A DNA stretch of 33,615 nucleotides from Candidatus Gastranaerophilales bacterium (GCA_944326125.1 CALVCR010000002.1:1-33615), one strand, 5' to 3'. Counted from the stretch's first letter, positions 1 through 8,900 are shown. Program-made: numbers and translations. Notes: generated from the sequence alone by a model not told the origin.

Positions 1-145
1 TTTCAAAATCTGAAATAACATCCTTCAGAACCTTAACTTCACTAACAGAACCCCAGGATGAAAAAACAATCTCCTCTTTAGGATGCTCTTTGGTACATCC
101 GCTCAATAAAAATATACACACTAAAAAAATAATCAGCTTTTTCAA
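1..145 (-). CDS. Solute-binding lipoprotein, N-terminal part only
   Basis: The minus-strand frame opens with a TTG whose last two bases are the first two of the TGA stop of the upstream 897-residue gene, suggesting translational coupling. The first 17 residues are a classic lipoprotein signal: two lysines, a hydrophobic stretch, then LLSGC with the acceptor Cys17. The mature start (about residues 25-35, EIVFSSWG) resembles family 1 extracellular solute-binding proteins of sugar ABC transporters, which would catch a ligand outside the inner membrane. The gene leaves the left edge after about 48 codons, so the family call rests on little sequence. No clear Shine-Dalgarno is visible. Lipoprotein is fairly sure, transporter role moderate. 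Confidence 0.6.
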   Translation of the reverse strand, partial: MKKLIIFLVCIFLLSGCTKEHPKEEIVFSSWGSVSEVKVLKDVISDFE

Positions 146-2835
146 GATAGATCCATTACATATTCAAGATTGTCTTTGTGTACATTAACAATAAACTTAT
201 GAATACCTATTCTGACAATATATCTCAACCCGCCGTCCGGAAGGTTTTCACTCAAACGAGCCTGAATTTTTTCACTCTTTAAAACAGGATATTGTTTAAT
301 TTTAAGAAGTTTATTGCCTATAAAACCAAGAATTGTATAACCATTTTCATTTTTAGCAAGGTGACATCCTATATTCCCTACCAAATCTACAGAACTTATT
401 ACCGTATAAACTTGATCATCCAGAACGCATTGAATTTGTTTATCAGACTTCGTACGTTCATCAGCATTCTTTTGCTCTTGCTTTTTGAGCATAATCCTTG
501 CTCTTCTTGCCAGACGCTCTTCTTTATCCTTCTCAAGTTTTTTTACAAGTTCACCGGATAAATTCTGTTTTTTAACCTCTTTAGAAGCAGATGTCTTTGG
601 CTGCAACGGTTTAGGAGAATCCGGTTCATCAATCGCAATTTCTTCTAACAGTTTATCAGAATTATCTTCTGCATCAGAAATTTTCTCATCACTTTTTTCT
701 TTAGCAAACTGTCTGTCTAAATCAACAAAATCATTACTGTATAGTGATTCAAAATCATCATAATCACTTTGAACTTCCGGAGCCACATCTTCTTCTTGAT
801 CAGAAATTTCAAAGTTTCCAAATTGGCTGAACTCTTTCTGAATATCTGATACACTCGGAGCATTAGAATCGTCAAAGTCATTTATAATTTCAAAACTTTC
901 ACTTCCGTCATAAAAAGGTTTAAATTGCACATTACTAATGTTTTTAAGTAACGCTTCCTCGTCGACAACAACAGGCTCCGGTTCAGGATCTTCATATTTA
1001 TCAGGATTTTTCAAAACATCAGCAAGATCCGGCAGCTGGTTAGAAATTTTTAACTGATCAACCTGATAGCTTGTATCAACCAACTGTATTTCTGCCGAAG
1101 GTTTTGAAACATAAGCATCCGCATTGTTTATTTCTTTTGAAAGATCAGGAAGAGCATCATCAAGTGAAAGCTTGGTATATTCATAACCTTCACTATAGTA
1201 AACAGTAACCGGTTTAACTTCAGATTCAATCCGTCTCCCGCCTTGTTTTCTAAGCGCTTCAGATAAGTCCGGAAGCATATCCTTAACATTTAATGTTAAA
1301 ATTTCAGAAGTTTTATGCGGCTTGTCTTTCTGACGTTCAATTTCAGCCTGCATCGCTTTCGCACGTTCAGGGTTTGTACGTAAATCCGTAAGAAAATCAG
1401 GATCTATTTCAACATTAATCAGTTTATTTAAAGCTTCAATATCTTCTTTGGTGAAAATTATATTTTGTGAAACAGCATAAGTAGTAACTAAATCCTCAAG
1501 AATTTCTTGTTTTGTAGGAATCTTTTTAATCGGATCCGATACCGCATATTCTTCTATATTTCTTAGGGTCGAATCGCTAATTTCAGTACTTAACAGCTGA
1601 TTTACTCTGTCAGTATCATCTTCCGTAAAAGTAAGTTCATCATTATGAATAGTCTTTTCATAATACTCTTCATCATAGCCCGGAGTCTCTTCCTCCGTGT
1701 TTTCGTCTTCAAATGCATCTTCATCAAATGAAAAACCGCTTAAGAAATCCTCAAGAGCCTGATTTTCATCATCTTCCGCAGTAGTTTCCTGTTCGGGGGC
1801 AGCTTGTGAAGCAGTTTTTCCCTGATATAATTCATCCAAATCAACAACATTAATTTCTTCCTTTTCTTCATCAGCCGGAGAAATTGGTGCAGAAGAAGTA
1901 TACTCGCTGTTTTTAGGCATAGAAACAGGATTTTTATACTTGGTATCCAGATTTTTGATTGCACTTTTAATTTTCTTGGTTTTTTGGGCTTCAGGCTTGT
2001 TTTTTTTATCAGCCTTTGGCTCATCAACCTCAATAACAATTTGCTCGCCAGCAATTTCTGCCAGTTTATTTTTTGCTCTTACAAAGAAATATATAGAAGC
2101 AGTCAGAACAAAAAATATTCCCAGCACAAGCAAAAATGCTTCGGTAGAATCTTTTGGTTCAGGAGGCTGTGAATCCATTTCAGAAGAGAAATCGGGGACA
2201 GAACCTGCTTGCGGAGTATTATCAGGAGACGGTGAAGATTCCACACCCGTTCTTTGCGGAACTCGTACAGGTTTTTCCGGGCGATAGTGCTCTCCGGAAT
2301 TTTCTCTTTCTTCAGCCTGAGATTCCTGCTCGGAATTTTCTTCCTCAATATTCTGAGGTTCTGGCTCAACAACCGTTTCCGAAGGAGAAGGCTCTTCCTC
2401 TTTGACCGTTTGAGGTGCAGGTAATGCTTGCTGTTGAGCAGAGGCAACATACAGAGCTTTATCGGCAGTTAATACCGTATTCTCGTATGCTTTAACGGTA
2501 ATTCTCGTATATCCGTTTCCGCTGTTTGTGTATGGCATAGTCCTTACGGAAACCGATTCTATATTAGATGATACATCTTTTAAATCCGGAGTAGGAGCTT
2601 CACTGTTAAATTCCGGAAGCATTATAACATAAGTGGTTCGATCTTTTTTTACAAGAGAAACATTGCCTGAATAATTTGCTTTGGTTTGAAGTGTCATATT
2701 AACGGAACCGTCTTCGTTATGTTTAAACGACAGCCCCATAAGACTGTTTTTGTAATTTTCAGCGGCAAAAGACCCTGCCACTGTGATTACGCTCGCTAAA
2801 ACCAGTGCAATTGTTCTCTTCTTAAACTGCTTCAT
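142..2835 (-). CDS. Large single-pass membrane protein with acidic cytoplasmic region, unknown function
   Basis: 897 residues. Residues 1-24 look like a Sec signal. Residues 28-130 form a compact beta-rich periplasmic domain that could be AMIN-like. Residues 140-230 are Pro/Glu-rich linker, 233-252 a transmembrane helix followed by basic residues, and 260-800 a long acidic cytoplasmic region. Inside it, residues 403-427 and 461-485 are an imperfect duplication (FTxED...LNxLI/L...EI), and the motif LPDL recurs at 521, 562 and 601 at about 40-residue spacing. Residues 750-795 are highly charged and helical. Residues 800-897 look like a separate folded domain. The layout (export signal, linker, one helix, acidic tail, conserved C-terminal domain) recalls FimV/TspA, but I see no LysM and claim no homology. 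It is followed by a coupled lipoprotein gene. Confidence 0.75.
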   Translation of the reverse strand: MKQFKKRTIALVLASVITVAGSFAAENYKNSLMGLSFKHNEDGSVNMTLQTKANYSGNVSLVKKDRTTYVIMLPEFNSEAPTPDLKDVSSNIESVSVRTMPYTNSGNGYTRITVKAYENTVLTADKALYVASAQQQALPAPQTVKEEEPSPSETVVEPEPQNIEEENSEQESQAEERENSGEHYRPEKPVRVPQRTGVESSPSPDNTPQAGSVPDFSSEMDSQPPEPKDSTEAFLLVLGIFFVLTASIYFFVRAKNKLAEIAGEQIVIEVDEPKADKKNKPEAQKTKKIKSAIKNLDTKYKNPVSMPKNSEYTSSAPISPADEEKEEINVVDLDELYQGKTASQAAPEQETTAEDDENQALEDFLSGFSFDEDAFEDENTEEETPGYDEEYYEKTIHNDELTFTEDDTDRVNQLLSTEISDSTLRNIEEYAVSDPIKKIPTKQEILEDLVTTYAVSQNIIFTKEDIEALNKLINVEIDPDFLTDLRTNPERAKAMQAEIERQKDKPHKTSEILTLNVKDMLPDLSEALRKQGGRRIESEVKPVTVYYSEGYEYTKLSLDDALPDLSKEINNADAYVSKPSAEIQLVDTSYQVDQLKISNQLPDLADVLKNPDKYEDPEPEPVVVDEEALLKNISNVQFKPFYDGSESFEIINDFDDSNAPSVSDIQKEFSQFGNFEISDQEEDVAPEVQSDYDDFESLYSNDFVDLDRQFAKEKSDEKISDAEDNSDKLLEEIAIDEPDSPKPLQPKTSASKEVKKQNLSGELVKKLEKDKEERLARRARIMLKKQEQKNADERTKSDKQIQCVLDDQVYTVISSVDLVGNIGCHLAKNENGYTILGFIGNKLLKIKQYPVLKSEKIQARLSENLPDGGLRYIVRIGIHKFIVNVHKDNLEYVMDLS

Positions 2836-2845
2836 ACTTATTATT

Positions 2846-2860
2846 TTAACATAATGTTAA
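2846..2860. promoter_or_regulatory. Perfect 15-bp palindrome, possible operator
   Basis: TTAACATAATGTTAA has 7-base arms around one central base. It lies 11 bp upstream of the minus-strand start at 2835, between that start and AT-rich -10-like sequence near 2868-2877 on the minus strand. A dimeric repressor site there would act on the 897-residue protein gene. AT-rich palindromes also arise by chance, and no regulator is known for it. Confidence 0.3.
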
Positions 2861-2933
2861 AAAAGAACCTATATAATGTAAAGAAAAATCATTAATTTGT
2901 ATCAGTTATAAATTAAAAATTTTTGGATATCTA

Positions 2934-2962
2934 TTGTAAAGATTAAAGTAAAATGCTAGAAT
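2934..2962 (+). promoter_or_regulatory. Candidate sigma-70 promoter for the glycosyltransferase-bioD-bioA run
   Basis: TTGTAA (2934-2939), a 17-bp spacer, and TAGAAT (2957-2962). The start site would fall near 2969, only a few bases before the ATG at 2973. No Shine-Dalgarno lies before that ATG, so the message may be nearly leaderless. Confidence 0.45.
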
Positions 2963-2972
2963 ATTAAAAATT

Positions 2973-3911
2973 ATGAAAAAGAAGAGTGTTTTAGCAATAT
3001 TACCGATAAGCATCGGAGGAAGATTAACAACCAGCAGTATTATTGACGGATATCGCCAAAACGGCTGTAACGTTACGGTTTATGACGAATTGTTTGATAA
3101 CAATTTAGAGACTCTTCTAAATAACAAAAAATACTCCCAAATTATCGGATACGATTTTTCCGGACTAAAAATAAAAGTGGATAACAAATTAAAAATGCCG
3201 TCCGTTAACTATTTTTCTGATGATATAAGAAGTAAGACCTCCGGCCCCGAGTGGGAAAAATACCTTCCATACCTTGAAGATGAAGATAATTATACCTTTT
3301 ATTGGGATAAAGTATTAACAAGCTACGAAACATTTAAAAATATTCATTACATGCCGCATTTTGTAAACTTTGATATATACAAAGATTACGGAACACAGCC
3401 GGAATTTGATATTATGTTTGCCGGCCGGTTAGATACCGACTACAGGTTAAGTTTTTTTGAGGAACTCGTTATGAAACTTCCTCACCTGAAAGTTGCCTGG
3501 TATGCTATTGAAAAACATCACGAAGATGCCAGAAATCGTGCAAATTATCCTGAAATCATAGATCTTTGTTATCAGGGATTTATTGACAACGAAGAAGATA
3601 TGGCAAAAGCAATTAACAATGCTAGAATTCTGTTTAATATGAATTCTCAGGGAATATCATCCTTAAATTACCGGACATTTCAGGCTGCTGCCTGCAAACG
3701 GCTTATGATAAGCGATTATAGAGAAGAACTGGCATTGTTTGAAGGGCATATGCCTTTCTATGAAGATTTTTCCGACCTGATTTTCAAAATTGAAAGTTAC
3801 CTTGTAGACAGCGAAGCTTATAACAAAGTAGTAAATGCGTGTTATGAAATTGCTCGCAGATGTCATAATTCCAAAGATTGTACAAGATATATGCTAAGTG
3901 TTGTTAAATAA
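2973..3911 (+). CDS. CgeB-like glycosyltransferase (GT-B fold)
   Basis: 312 residues, no signal peptide. The N-terminal half begins with a Rossmann-like strand and a Gly-rich loop (ISIGGR, residues 12-17), as in GT-B enzymes. The C-terminal third matches the 'glycosyl transferases group 1' type found in CgeB proteins: an RILFNMN segment, then a YRTFQAAAC block, then MISDYREELALF, in which the domain usually contacts the nucleotide sugar. It probably transfers a sugar in the cytoplasm to an envelope glycan or protein; donor and acceptor cannot be read from sequence. It precedes bioD by 37 bp on the same strand, but a functional link to biotin is unlikely. Confidence 0.65.
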   Translation: MKKKSVLAILPISIGGRLTTSSIIDGYRQNGCNVTVYDELFDNNLETLLNNKKYSQIIGYDFSGLKIKVDNKLKMPSVNYFSDDIRSKTSGPEWEKYLPYLEDEDNYTFYWDKVLTSYETFKNIHYMPHFVNFDIYKDYGTQPEFDIMFAGRLDTDYRLSFFEELVMKLPHLKVAWYAIEKHHEDARNRANYPEIIDLCYQGFIDNEEDMAKAINNARILFNMNSQGISSLNYRTFQAAACKRLMISDYREELALFEGHMPFYEDFSDLIFKIESYLVDSEAYNKVVNACYEIARRCHNSKDCTRYMLSVVK

Positions 3912-3948
3912 AATTTAAGTGCTACCCTTTTTATGGGGAAGGATTTTT

Positions 3949-4620
3949 ATGTCAAAGAATATTTTTATTACAGCAACCGGCACTGATATCGGAAAAACTT
4001 ATGTTTCTGCGCTAATCGTAAAAAAGATGCGCGAAGCGGGTTTAGATTGCGGATACTTTAAACCTGTTTTGAGCGGGGTTGAAGAAATCGAAGGAAAACT
4101 TACAAAAAGTGACTGCAATTACGTTGTAAAAACAGCAGGACTTCCGGTTTCGGCAGATGATTGTGTAACCTATTGGTGGAAAGAAGCTGTATCACCGCAT
4201 CTGGCAGCAAAAAGAGCCGGAGAAGTTATTAATACAAATAAAATTCTTGAAGATTATAAAAAAGCCTCACAAAAATTTGACTATCTTTTAATTGAAGGCG
4301 CTGGCGGAATCACTTGCCCTCTAAGGCTTGAAAACGGAGAAAAATACCTTCTTAAAGATTTAATAAAAGATTTAGGAGTAAATATACTTATTGTAGCGGA
4401 CGGAGGTCTGGGAACCATTAATTCTATAGTCCTAACCGTTGAGTATGCAAAAGCTAACGGGATAAATATTGAAGGAATTATTTTAAACAACTACGAACCT
4501 GAAAACTTTATGCATCAAGATAATCTAAAGCAAGTAGAATATCTTACAGGTGTTAAGGTTGTCGCAACAGTGGGAAAAGAGCAAAAAGATATTTTGCTTT
4601 TAGAAAAAGTTTTTTCATAA
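3949..4620 (+). CDS. bioD: Dethiobiotin synthetase BioD
   Basis: 223 residues. BioD closes the ureido ring of 7,8-diaminopelargonate with CO2 and ATP to give dethiobiotin, the penultimate step of biotin synthesis. The N-terminus FITATGTDIGKTYVSA is the BioD form of the P-loop; YFKPVLSG (about 32-39) and IEGAGGI (about 114-120) are the other family blocks. An upstream in-frame ATG at 3919 adds ten atypical residues; I chose 3949 because GGGGAAGGA lies just before it and the product then starts as BioD normally does. bioA follows after 18 bp, giving a small bio operon; no bioB or bioF is in the window. Nothing looks damaged. Confidence 0.93.
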   Translation: MSKNIFITATGTDIGKTYVSALIVKKMREAGLDCGYFKPVLSGVEEIEGKLTKSDCNYVVKTAGLPVSADDCVTYWWKEAVSPHLAAKRAGEVINTNKILEDYKKASQKFDYLLIEGAGGITCPLRLENGEKYLLKDLIKDLGVNILIVADGGLGTINSIVLTVEYAKANGINIEGIILNNYEPENFMHQDNLKQVEYLTGVKVVATVGKEQKDILLLEKVFS

Positions 4621-4638
4621 GATTAGAAAGGTAAAACT

Positions 4639-6129
4639 ATGGACTGGCAGAAAGAAGATTTAAAATATATATGGCACCCTTGCTCACAAATGAAGGATTA
4701 TGAAACACTTCCTCCCATTGTTATAGAAAGAGGAGAAGGAATTAATCTTTATGATATTAACGGAAAGTGCTATAAGGATGTTATAAGTTCATGGTGGTGT
4801 AACCTCCTCGGACACTGTAACCCGAGAATCAGCAGAGCGGTAAAAAAACAGCTCGATACACTGGAACATGTTATTTTTGCTAATTTTTCACACAAACCCG
4901 CAATAACTCTCTGTCAAGAACTTATGAAAGTCTTACCGGAAGGTTTGTGTAAATTTAACTTTGCAGACAACGGATCTTCAGCCATAGAAATGTCTTTAAA
5001 AATGAGTTTTCAGTACCATTACCAGACCGGAAATCCCCAGAAAAAAAGATTTATGGCACTCTCTGATGCATATCACGGAGAAACACTGGGAGCACTTGCC
5101 GTAGGCGGAGTTGATTTATACTCAGAACTCTACAAACCGCTCCTTTTAGATGTAATAAGAATTGACGGTCCGGATTGTTTCCGCTGCCCGTACGGGAAGC
5201 ATTGTGCAGGGCACTCCGAAGAAATTGACACCTCACCCCAGCCCTCTCCTGTAAGGAGAGGGGAGCTCTCATCCGCTCAGCCACTCAGTCACTCAGTCTC
5301 CGATTCACGACTCGCGGCTCACAGTTCACGAAGTATTGACACTCAAGAAGAGGGAACCTTCTGTGCTTGCGAATGCTTCAAAAAAGCTGAAGAAGCTTTT
5401 GCAAAACATGCAGACGAAACAGCTGCAATAATAGTAGAGCCGCTGCTTCAAGGCTCTGCGGGAATGAAAGTTTATCCGCCTTTGTATTTGAAAAAATTAA
5501 GAGAACTCTGCGATAAATACAACGTTCACTTAATAGCTGACGAAATTGCAACAGGATACGGCAGAACAGGCAAAATGTTTGCGTTCGACCATGCCGGAGT
5601 AAGCCCTGATATTATGTGTCTTTCCAAAGGTTTAACCGGAGGTTACATGCCGATGGCAATAGCCATAACAACCCAAAAGATTTATGACGCATTCTATGAC
5701 GACTATCTTAAGGGGAAAGCCTTTATGCACTCCCACACTTATTCAGGAAACCCTCTTGCCTGCTCGGCTGCAATAGAAGTTTTAAAAATCTTGAAAGATG
5801 AAAATGTTATAGAAAAAGCCAACAAAAGGGCAGTTTATTTCAATAAAATTATTAAAGAAAAGTTCCTCCCGCTTGAAAATGTCGGAGAAGTCCGCTCTAT
5901 CGGTTTAATTAATGCAATTGAACTTGTTAAGGAGAAGAATACAAAAAAACCTTTAGATTACACGAAAAGAACCGGATACCAGATATACAAAAAAGCGCTT
6001 GAAAAAGGTGTGCTCTTAAGACCTCTAGGGGATGTAATCTACTTTAATCCTCCGCTCATTATAGAAGAGGATGATATGGATCTTGTCACTGATATTGCAT
6101 TAGAATGCACTAAGAAAGTTTTGATTTAA
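4639..6129 (+). CDS. bioA: Adenosylmethionine-8-amino-7-oxononanoate aminotransferase BioA, with an in-frame insertion
   Basis: 496 residues. BioA is the PLP enzyme that moves the amino group of S-adenosylmethionine to 7-keto-8-aminopelargonate, producing the BioD substrate. Family blocks are clear: WHPCSQM near the start, SSWWCNLLGH, the LIADEIATGYGRTG block and the PLP lysine in LSKGLTGGY (Lys330). RBS GAAAGG precedes the ATG. Odd point: after a Cys-rich stretch (CFRCPYGKHC) the protein has about 37 extra residues from 5224-5342, low-complexity and Ser/His/Arg-rich, encoded by a repeat-family insertion; removing 111 bp restores a 459-residue enzyme and joins EEIDT directly to QEEG. The PLP site is downstream and intact, so activity is plausible but untested. 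The 3' end overlaps the convergent reductase gene by 20 bp. Confidence 0.93.
   Translation: MDWQKEDLKYIWHPCSQMKDYETLPPIVIERGEGINLYDINGKCYKDVISSWWCNLLGHCNPRISRAVKKQLDTLEHVIFANFSHKPAITLCQELMKVLPEGLCKFNFADNGSSAIEMSLKMSFQYHYQTGNPQKKRFMALSDAYHGETLGALAVGGVDLYSELYKPLLLDVIRIDGPDCFRCPYGKHCAGHSEEIDTSPQPSPVRRGELSSAQPLSHSVSDSRLAAHSSRSIDTQEEGTFCACECFKKAEEAFAKHADETAAIIVEPLLQGSAGMKVYPPLYLKKLRELCDKYNVHLIADEIATGYGRTGKMFAFDHAGVSPDIMCLSKGLTGGYMPMAIAITTQKIYDAFYDDYLKGKAFMHSHTYSGNPLACSAAIEVLKILKDENVIEKANKRAVYFNKIIKEKFLPLENVGEVRSIGLINAIELVKEKNTKKPLDYTKRTGYQIYKKALEKGVLLRPLGDVIYFNPPLIIEEDDMDLVTDIALECTKKVLI
5224..5342 (+). repeat. In-frame repeat-family insertion inside bioA, flanked by 8-bp direct repeats
   Basis: ATTGACAC occurs at 5224-5231 and again at 5335-5342, 111 bp (37 codons) apart. 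The insert contains a perfect 9-bp hairpin (CCCTCTCCT at 5242-5250, AGGAGAGGG at 5254-5262, loop GTA) followed by short TCAC/ACTC-rich repeats. Two other fragments in the window are related: 24873-24910 matches 5224-5261 at 30 of 38 positions without gaps, and the reverse complement of 23558-23577 matches 5295-5314 at 16 of 20. The flanking repeat may be a target duplication or may be part of the element, because the 24.87-kb copy also carries ATTGATAC. Confidence 0.7.
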
Positions 6130-7459
6130 GAATTCTTGCTGCGGAGAGAAGAATATCCACACTGGTAGAAAAAGGGGGAGCATAAGTTAAATCCACATCA
6201 AGAAGTTCCTCAACAGTCATACCGTCAACAAGCCCGACTGATACCGTATTAACCCTCTTATCAGCGTCGCCGCAGCCTATTGCTTGTGCCCCGAGAACTT
6301 TATGCGAACGCCTGTCAGCTATGAGTTTAATGGTAACATTTTGAACTTCCGGCATATAACCGGCTCTGTCTTTTTTGGTTAGCACAACAGAAACAGTATC
6401 GTACCCCAGTTTCTGTGCCATTTTTTCCGAAAGTCCTGTCATTGAAATATTTAAGTCAACAAATCGGGTTACAGTTGAACCTAATACCCCTTCAAAATCT
6501 TCACTGCCTCCGCAAAGATTAACAGCAGCAACTCTTCCTTCTTTGTTTGCAGTAGAACCCAGCGGTATCCAGACTGGGGTGTGTGATATTATATTAACTT
6601 TTTCAGCACAATCACCGCAAGCGTATATATCCGGAATATTAGTTTCCATCCTGCTGTTTACTTTTATTGCGCCTGTAATCCCAAGATTAATTCCCGCATC
6701 GGAAGCAATATCCACAACAGGTCTTACACCGGCTGCCAGAACTACCATTTCGGTTTCAAAACCGGAACCTTTTGCAGTCAAAACTCCGCTCACTTTATCT
6801 TCCCCGATAAACTCACTTACAACATCATCCGTTATAATTTTTACCTGATTATTGGAATTTTCCAATATATAACTTTGAATAAGAGATGAGATATCTTCAT
6901 CAAAAACAGAAAGAATGAACGGAGCACGTTCAATCAATGTAACATTTTTACCGTTTTTTACAAATGCTTCAACAAGTTCTATACCAATATACCCGCCGCC
7001 AATAACTGTTATATTATTAACTTTTTGCATCGTAGATTTAATTGCAATTCCATCATGCAAATTTTTCAATGTATAAATATTTTTTAAATTATCCTTCGGA
7101 AGTTCCGGCAGATACGGAATTGAACCTGTCGCAATAACAAGCTTGTCATAGTTTACGAAAAAGAGTTCATCCGTCTCCAAATTCTTTACCATAATTTTTT
7201 TATCAACAGGAAGAATTTTTGTTACCTTATGAAGGGTATGAATACTAATTCCGCTCCTTTCAAACTCTTCTTTTGAACGGACAATAAGTTTCTGCCAGTC
7301 TTCAAAATTGCCTTCAATATAATAAGGAAGTCCGCAAGCTGAATAAGAAACATGCGTATCCTGTGTATAAATATGTATCTCAGAATCCGGCAAGATTCTT
7401 TTTGATTTTGCCGCAGCTTTTGCACCCGCCGCAACTCCGCCTATAATAACTATCTTCAT
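6110..7459 (-). CDS. CoA-disulfide reductase-like / NADH oxidase-family flavoprotein
   Basis: 449 residues, full length for the pyridine nucleotide-disulfide oxidoreductase class with one redox cysteine. FAD site: IIGGVAAGAKAA at the N-terminus. Cys42 in SYSACGLPYYI is the single active-site cysteine typical of CoA-disulfide reductases and water-forming NADH oxidases. A second dinucleotide site is VIGGGYIGIE (about 153-162), and the FAD-binding IYACGDCAE follows. The C-terminus carries the dimerisation-domain signature YAPPFS. It would reduce CoA disulfide, other disulfides or O2 with NAD(P)H in the cytosol; sequence alone does not decide which. It lies 50 bp downstream of rseP on the same strand and overlaps bioA tail-to-tail. 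Confidence 0.82.
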   Translation of the reverse strand: MKIVIIGGVAAGAKAAAKSKRILPDSEIHIYTQDTHVSYSACGLPYYIEGNFEDWQKLIVRSKEEFERSGISIHTLHKVTKILPVDKKIMVKNLETDELFFVNYDKLVIATGSIPYLPELPKDNLKNIYTLKNLHDGIAIKSTMQKVNNITVIGGGYIGIELVEAFVKNGKNVTLIERAPFILSVFDEDISSLIQSYILENSNNQVKIITDDVVSEFIGEDKVSGVLTAKGSGFETEMVVLAAGVRPVVDIASDAGINLGITGAIKVNSRMETNIPDIYACGDCAEKVNIISHTPVWIPLGSTANKEGRVAAVNLCGGSEDFEGVLGSTVTRFVDLNISMTGLSEKMAQKLGYDTVSVVLTKKDRAGYMPEVQNVTIKLIADRRSHKVLGAQAIGCGDADKRVNTVSVGLVDGMTVEELLDVDLTYAPPFSTSVDILLSAARILKSKLS

Positions 7460-7509
7460 ACCGGAATTGTCAGTTAATTTATCAGGGTTTGCAATTAGAC
7501 ACCGGGAGA

Positions 7510-8871
7510 TTATTTGCTCACCAGTAATGTAATATCATTGAATACAATAAATATCATTAAAATTATTAATAAAGAGAAGAAGACTGATGAAATTCTTTCA
7601 ATAATTTTTTCATCAAGCGGTTTCCCCATTATTTTCTCTACAATAAGGAAAATCAAATGTCCTCCATCCAATGCAGGTATAGGAAGAATATTCAATATTG
7701 CAAGGTTCATGGATATCAGCGCCGCAAGCAGAATTCCTGAAGATTTTCCGGCTTTTTCTATCATATCACCGCCGATTTTAGTAATCGCCACAACCCCATG
7801 CATTTCTTTAAGCGGAATATTTCCGGTGAATAACTGGCCGAGAGAATACATCATCATATATGTATTGTCCCAGAGATACTTGCTTCCGCCTTTAATAATC
7901 TTCACCGGAGTATTGGTTTTAATCATGGTCTGTTTGGCAGCAAGTCCTATTCCTATTAAACCTTTTTCATCCGGGTAAATAGGATTAAGTTTAACAACTT
8001 TTCCTTCTCGCAAAACATTAATGTTTATAGGATGAACCCCATCTGAAAGAACTTGAGCTATCTCGTACATCGTATACTTGCCGTCAGAAGTGTAAACAGA
8101 TTTACCCTCAATTTCTTTTTTCAGACTTTTAAGTTCAGGATTAAGCTTTATTCCTTCATTTTTAAAATATTTTGCCCCTTTTGCAGCATACTTATCCATA
8201 GTTATAACATCCCTGGAGGGCTCCCGCGGAATTCTTATTGACAAATCTGCCGGAATAATTTCATCTTTTTCAAGCCCCGGATTAAGAGCTTTTAATTTTT
8301 CATAGTTTTTATCAATAGTTTCCTGAGACATTATACCGTTATCTTTAGCACTATTTTTAACAATGGTTACAAAAGAATAAACATTTTTTATATCACAGCC
8401 GTTAGCGGATAAAATCCTGTCTCCGGTCTGTAAACCTGAGTCCCATACACTCGCATCCTTTGGCGCGCTTATTCCGGCCGCATAAATCTCATAGTTTCCG
8501 GAAGGAAGCTGTTTTGTCCATGCTGCCACAAAAAATACGAGAGCAAATGCACAAATTACATTAGCAATTACACCCGCAGAAACAACCACGGCTCTTTGCC
8601 AGACGGGTTTATTAATAAACCTGTCTTCGGAATCCATCGGTAAATCACAATCTTTATCATCATCCGGAAAAGAAACATAACCGCCAAGTAAAAATGCATG
8701 GACTAAAATTTCTACATCCCCGCACTTTGTCCTGAAAAGAGTCGGTCCCACAGGAAGTCCGAATCCGAATTTTTCTACCTTTATCCCGAATGCTCTTGCA
8801 GCAAGAAAATGCCCTGCTTCGTGAACAAGAATTAATAAACTCAGTAAAAGTATCATTATAATTATTGACAT
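7510..8871 (-). CDS. rseP: RseP-type site-2 zinc metalloprotease
   Basis: 453 residues. Site-2 proteases cut transmembrane segments of anti-sigma factors or clear signal-peptide remnants in the inner membrane. The first helix contains HEAGH (17-21) with the zinc ligands and catalytic Glu18; a further membrane segment precedes a PDZ-like region (about 150-200, DRILSANG), and the C-terminal helices carry the NILPIPALDGGH motif with the third zinc-ligand Asp. A longer frame begins at 8940, but the ATG at 8871 has a good GGGAGAGAAG site just upstream and puts the HEAGH helix at the expected place. The central region (about 200-310) is longer than the cyanobacterial form. Divergent from coaD. Confidence 0.9.
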   Translation of the reverse strand: MSIIIMILLLSLLILVHEAGHFLAARAFGIKVEKFGFGLPVGPTLFRTKCGDVEILVHAFLLGGYVSFPDDDKDCDLPMDSEDRFINKPVWQRAVVVSAGVIANVICAFALVFFVAAWTKQLPSGNYEIYAAGISAPKDASVWDSGLQTGDRILSANGCDIKNVYSFVTIVKNSAKDNGIMSQETIDKNYEKLKALNPGLEKDEIIPADLSIRIPREPSRDVITMDKYAAKGAKYFKNEGIKLNPELKSLKKEIEGKSVYTSDGKYTMYEIAQVLSDGVHPININVLREGKVVKLNPIYPDEKGLIGIGLAAKQTMIKTNTPVKIIKGGSKYLWDNTYMMMYSLGQLFTGNIPLKEMHGVVAITKIGGDMIEKAGKSSGILLAALISMNLAILNILPIPALDGGHLIFLIVEKIMGKPLDEKIIERISSVFFSLLIILMIFIVFNDITLLVSK

Positions 8872-8900
8872 TATCTTCTCTCCCGATTTGTGCTGTGTTA

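Noticed and set aside
1940-2405. Plus-strand frames of 62-115 codons opposite the 897-residue gene
   Set aside because: Shadows of the real minus-strand gene; the protein there has a coherent linker and membrane helix.
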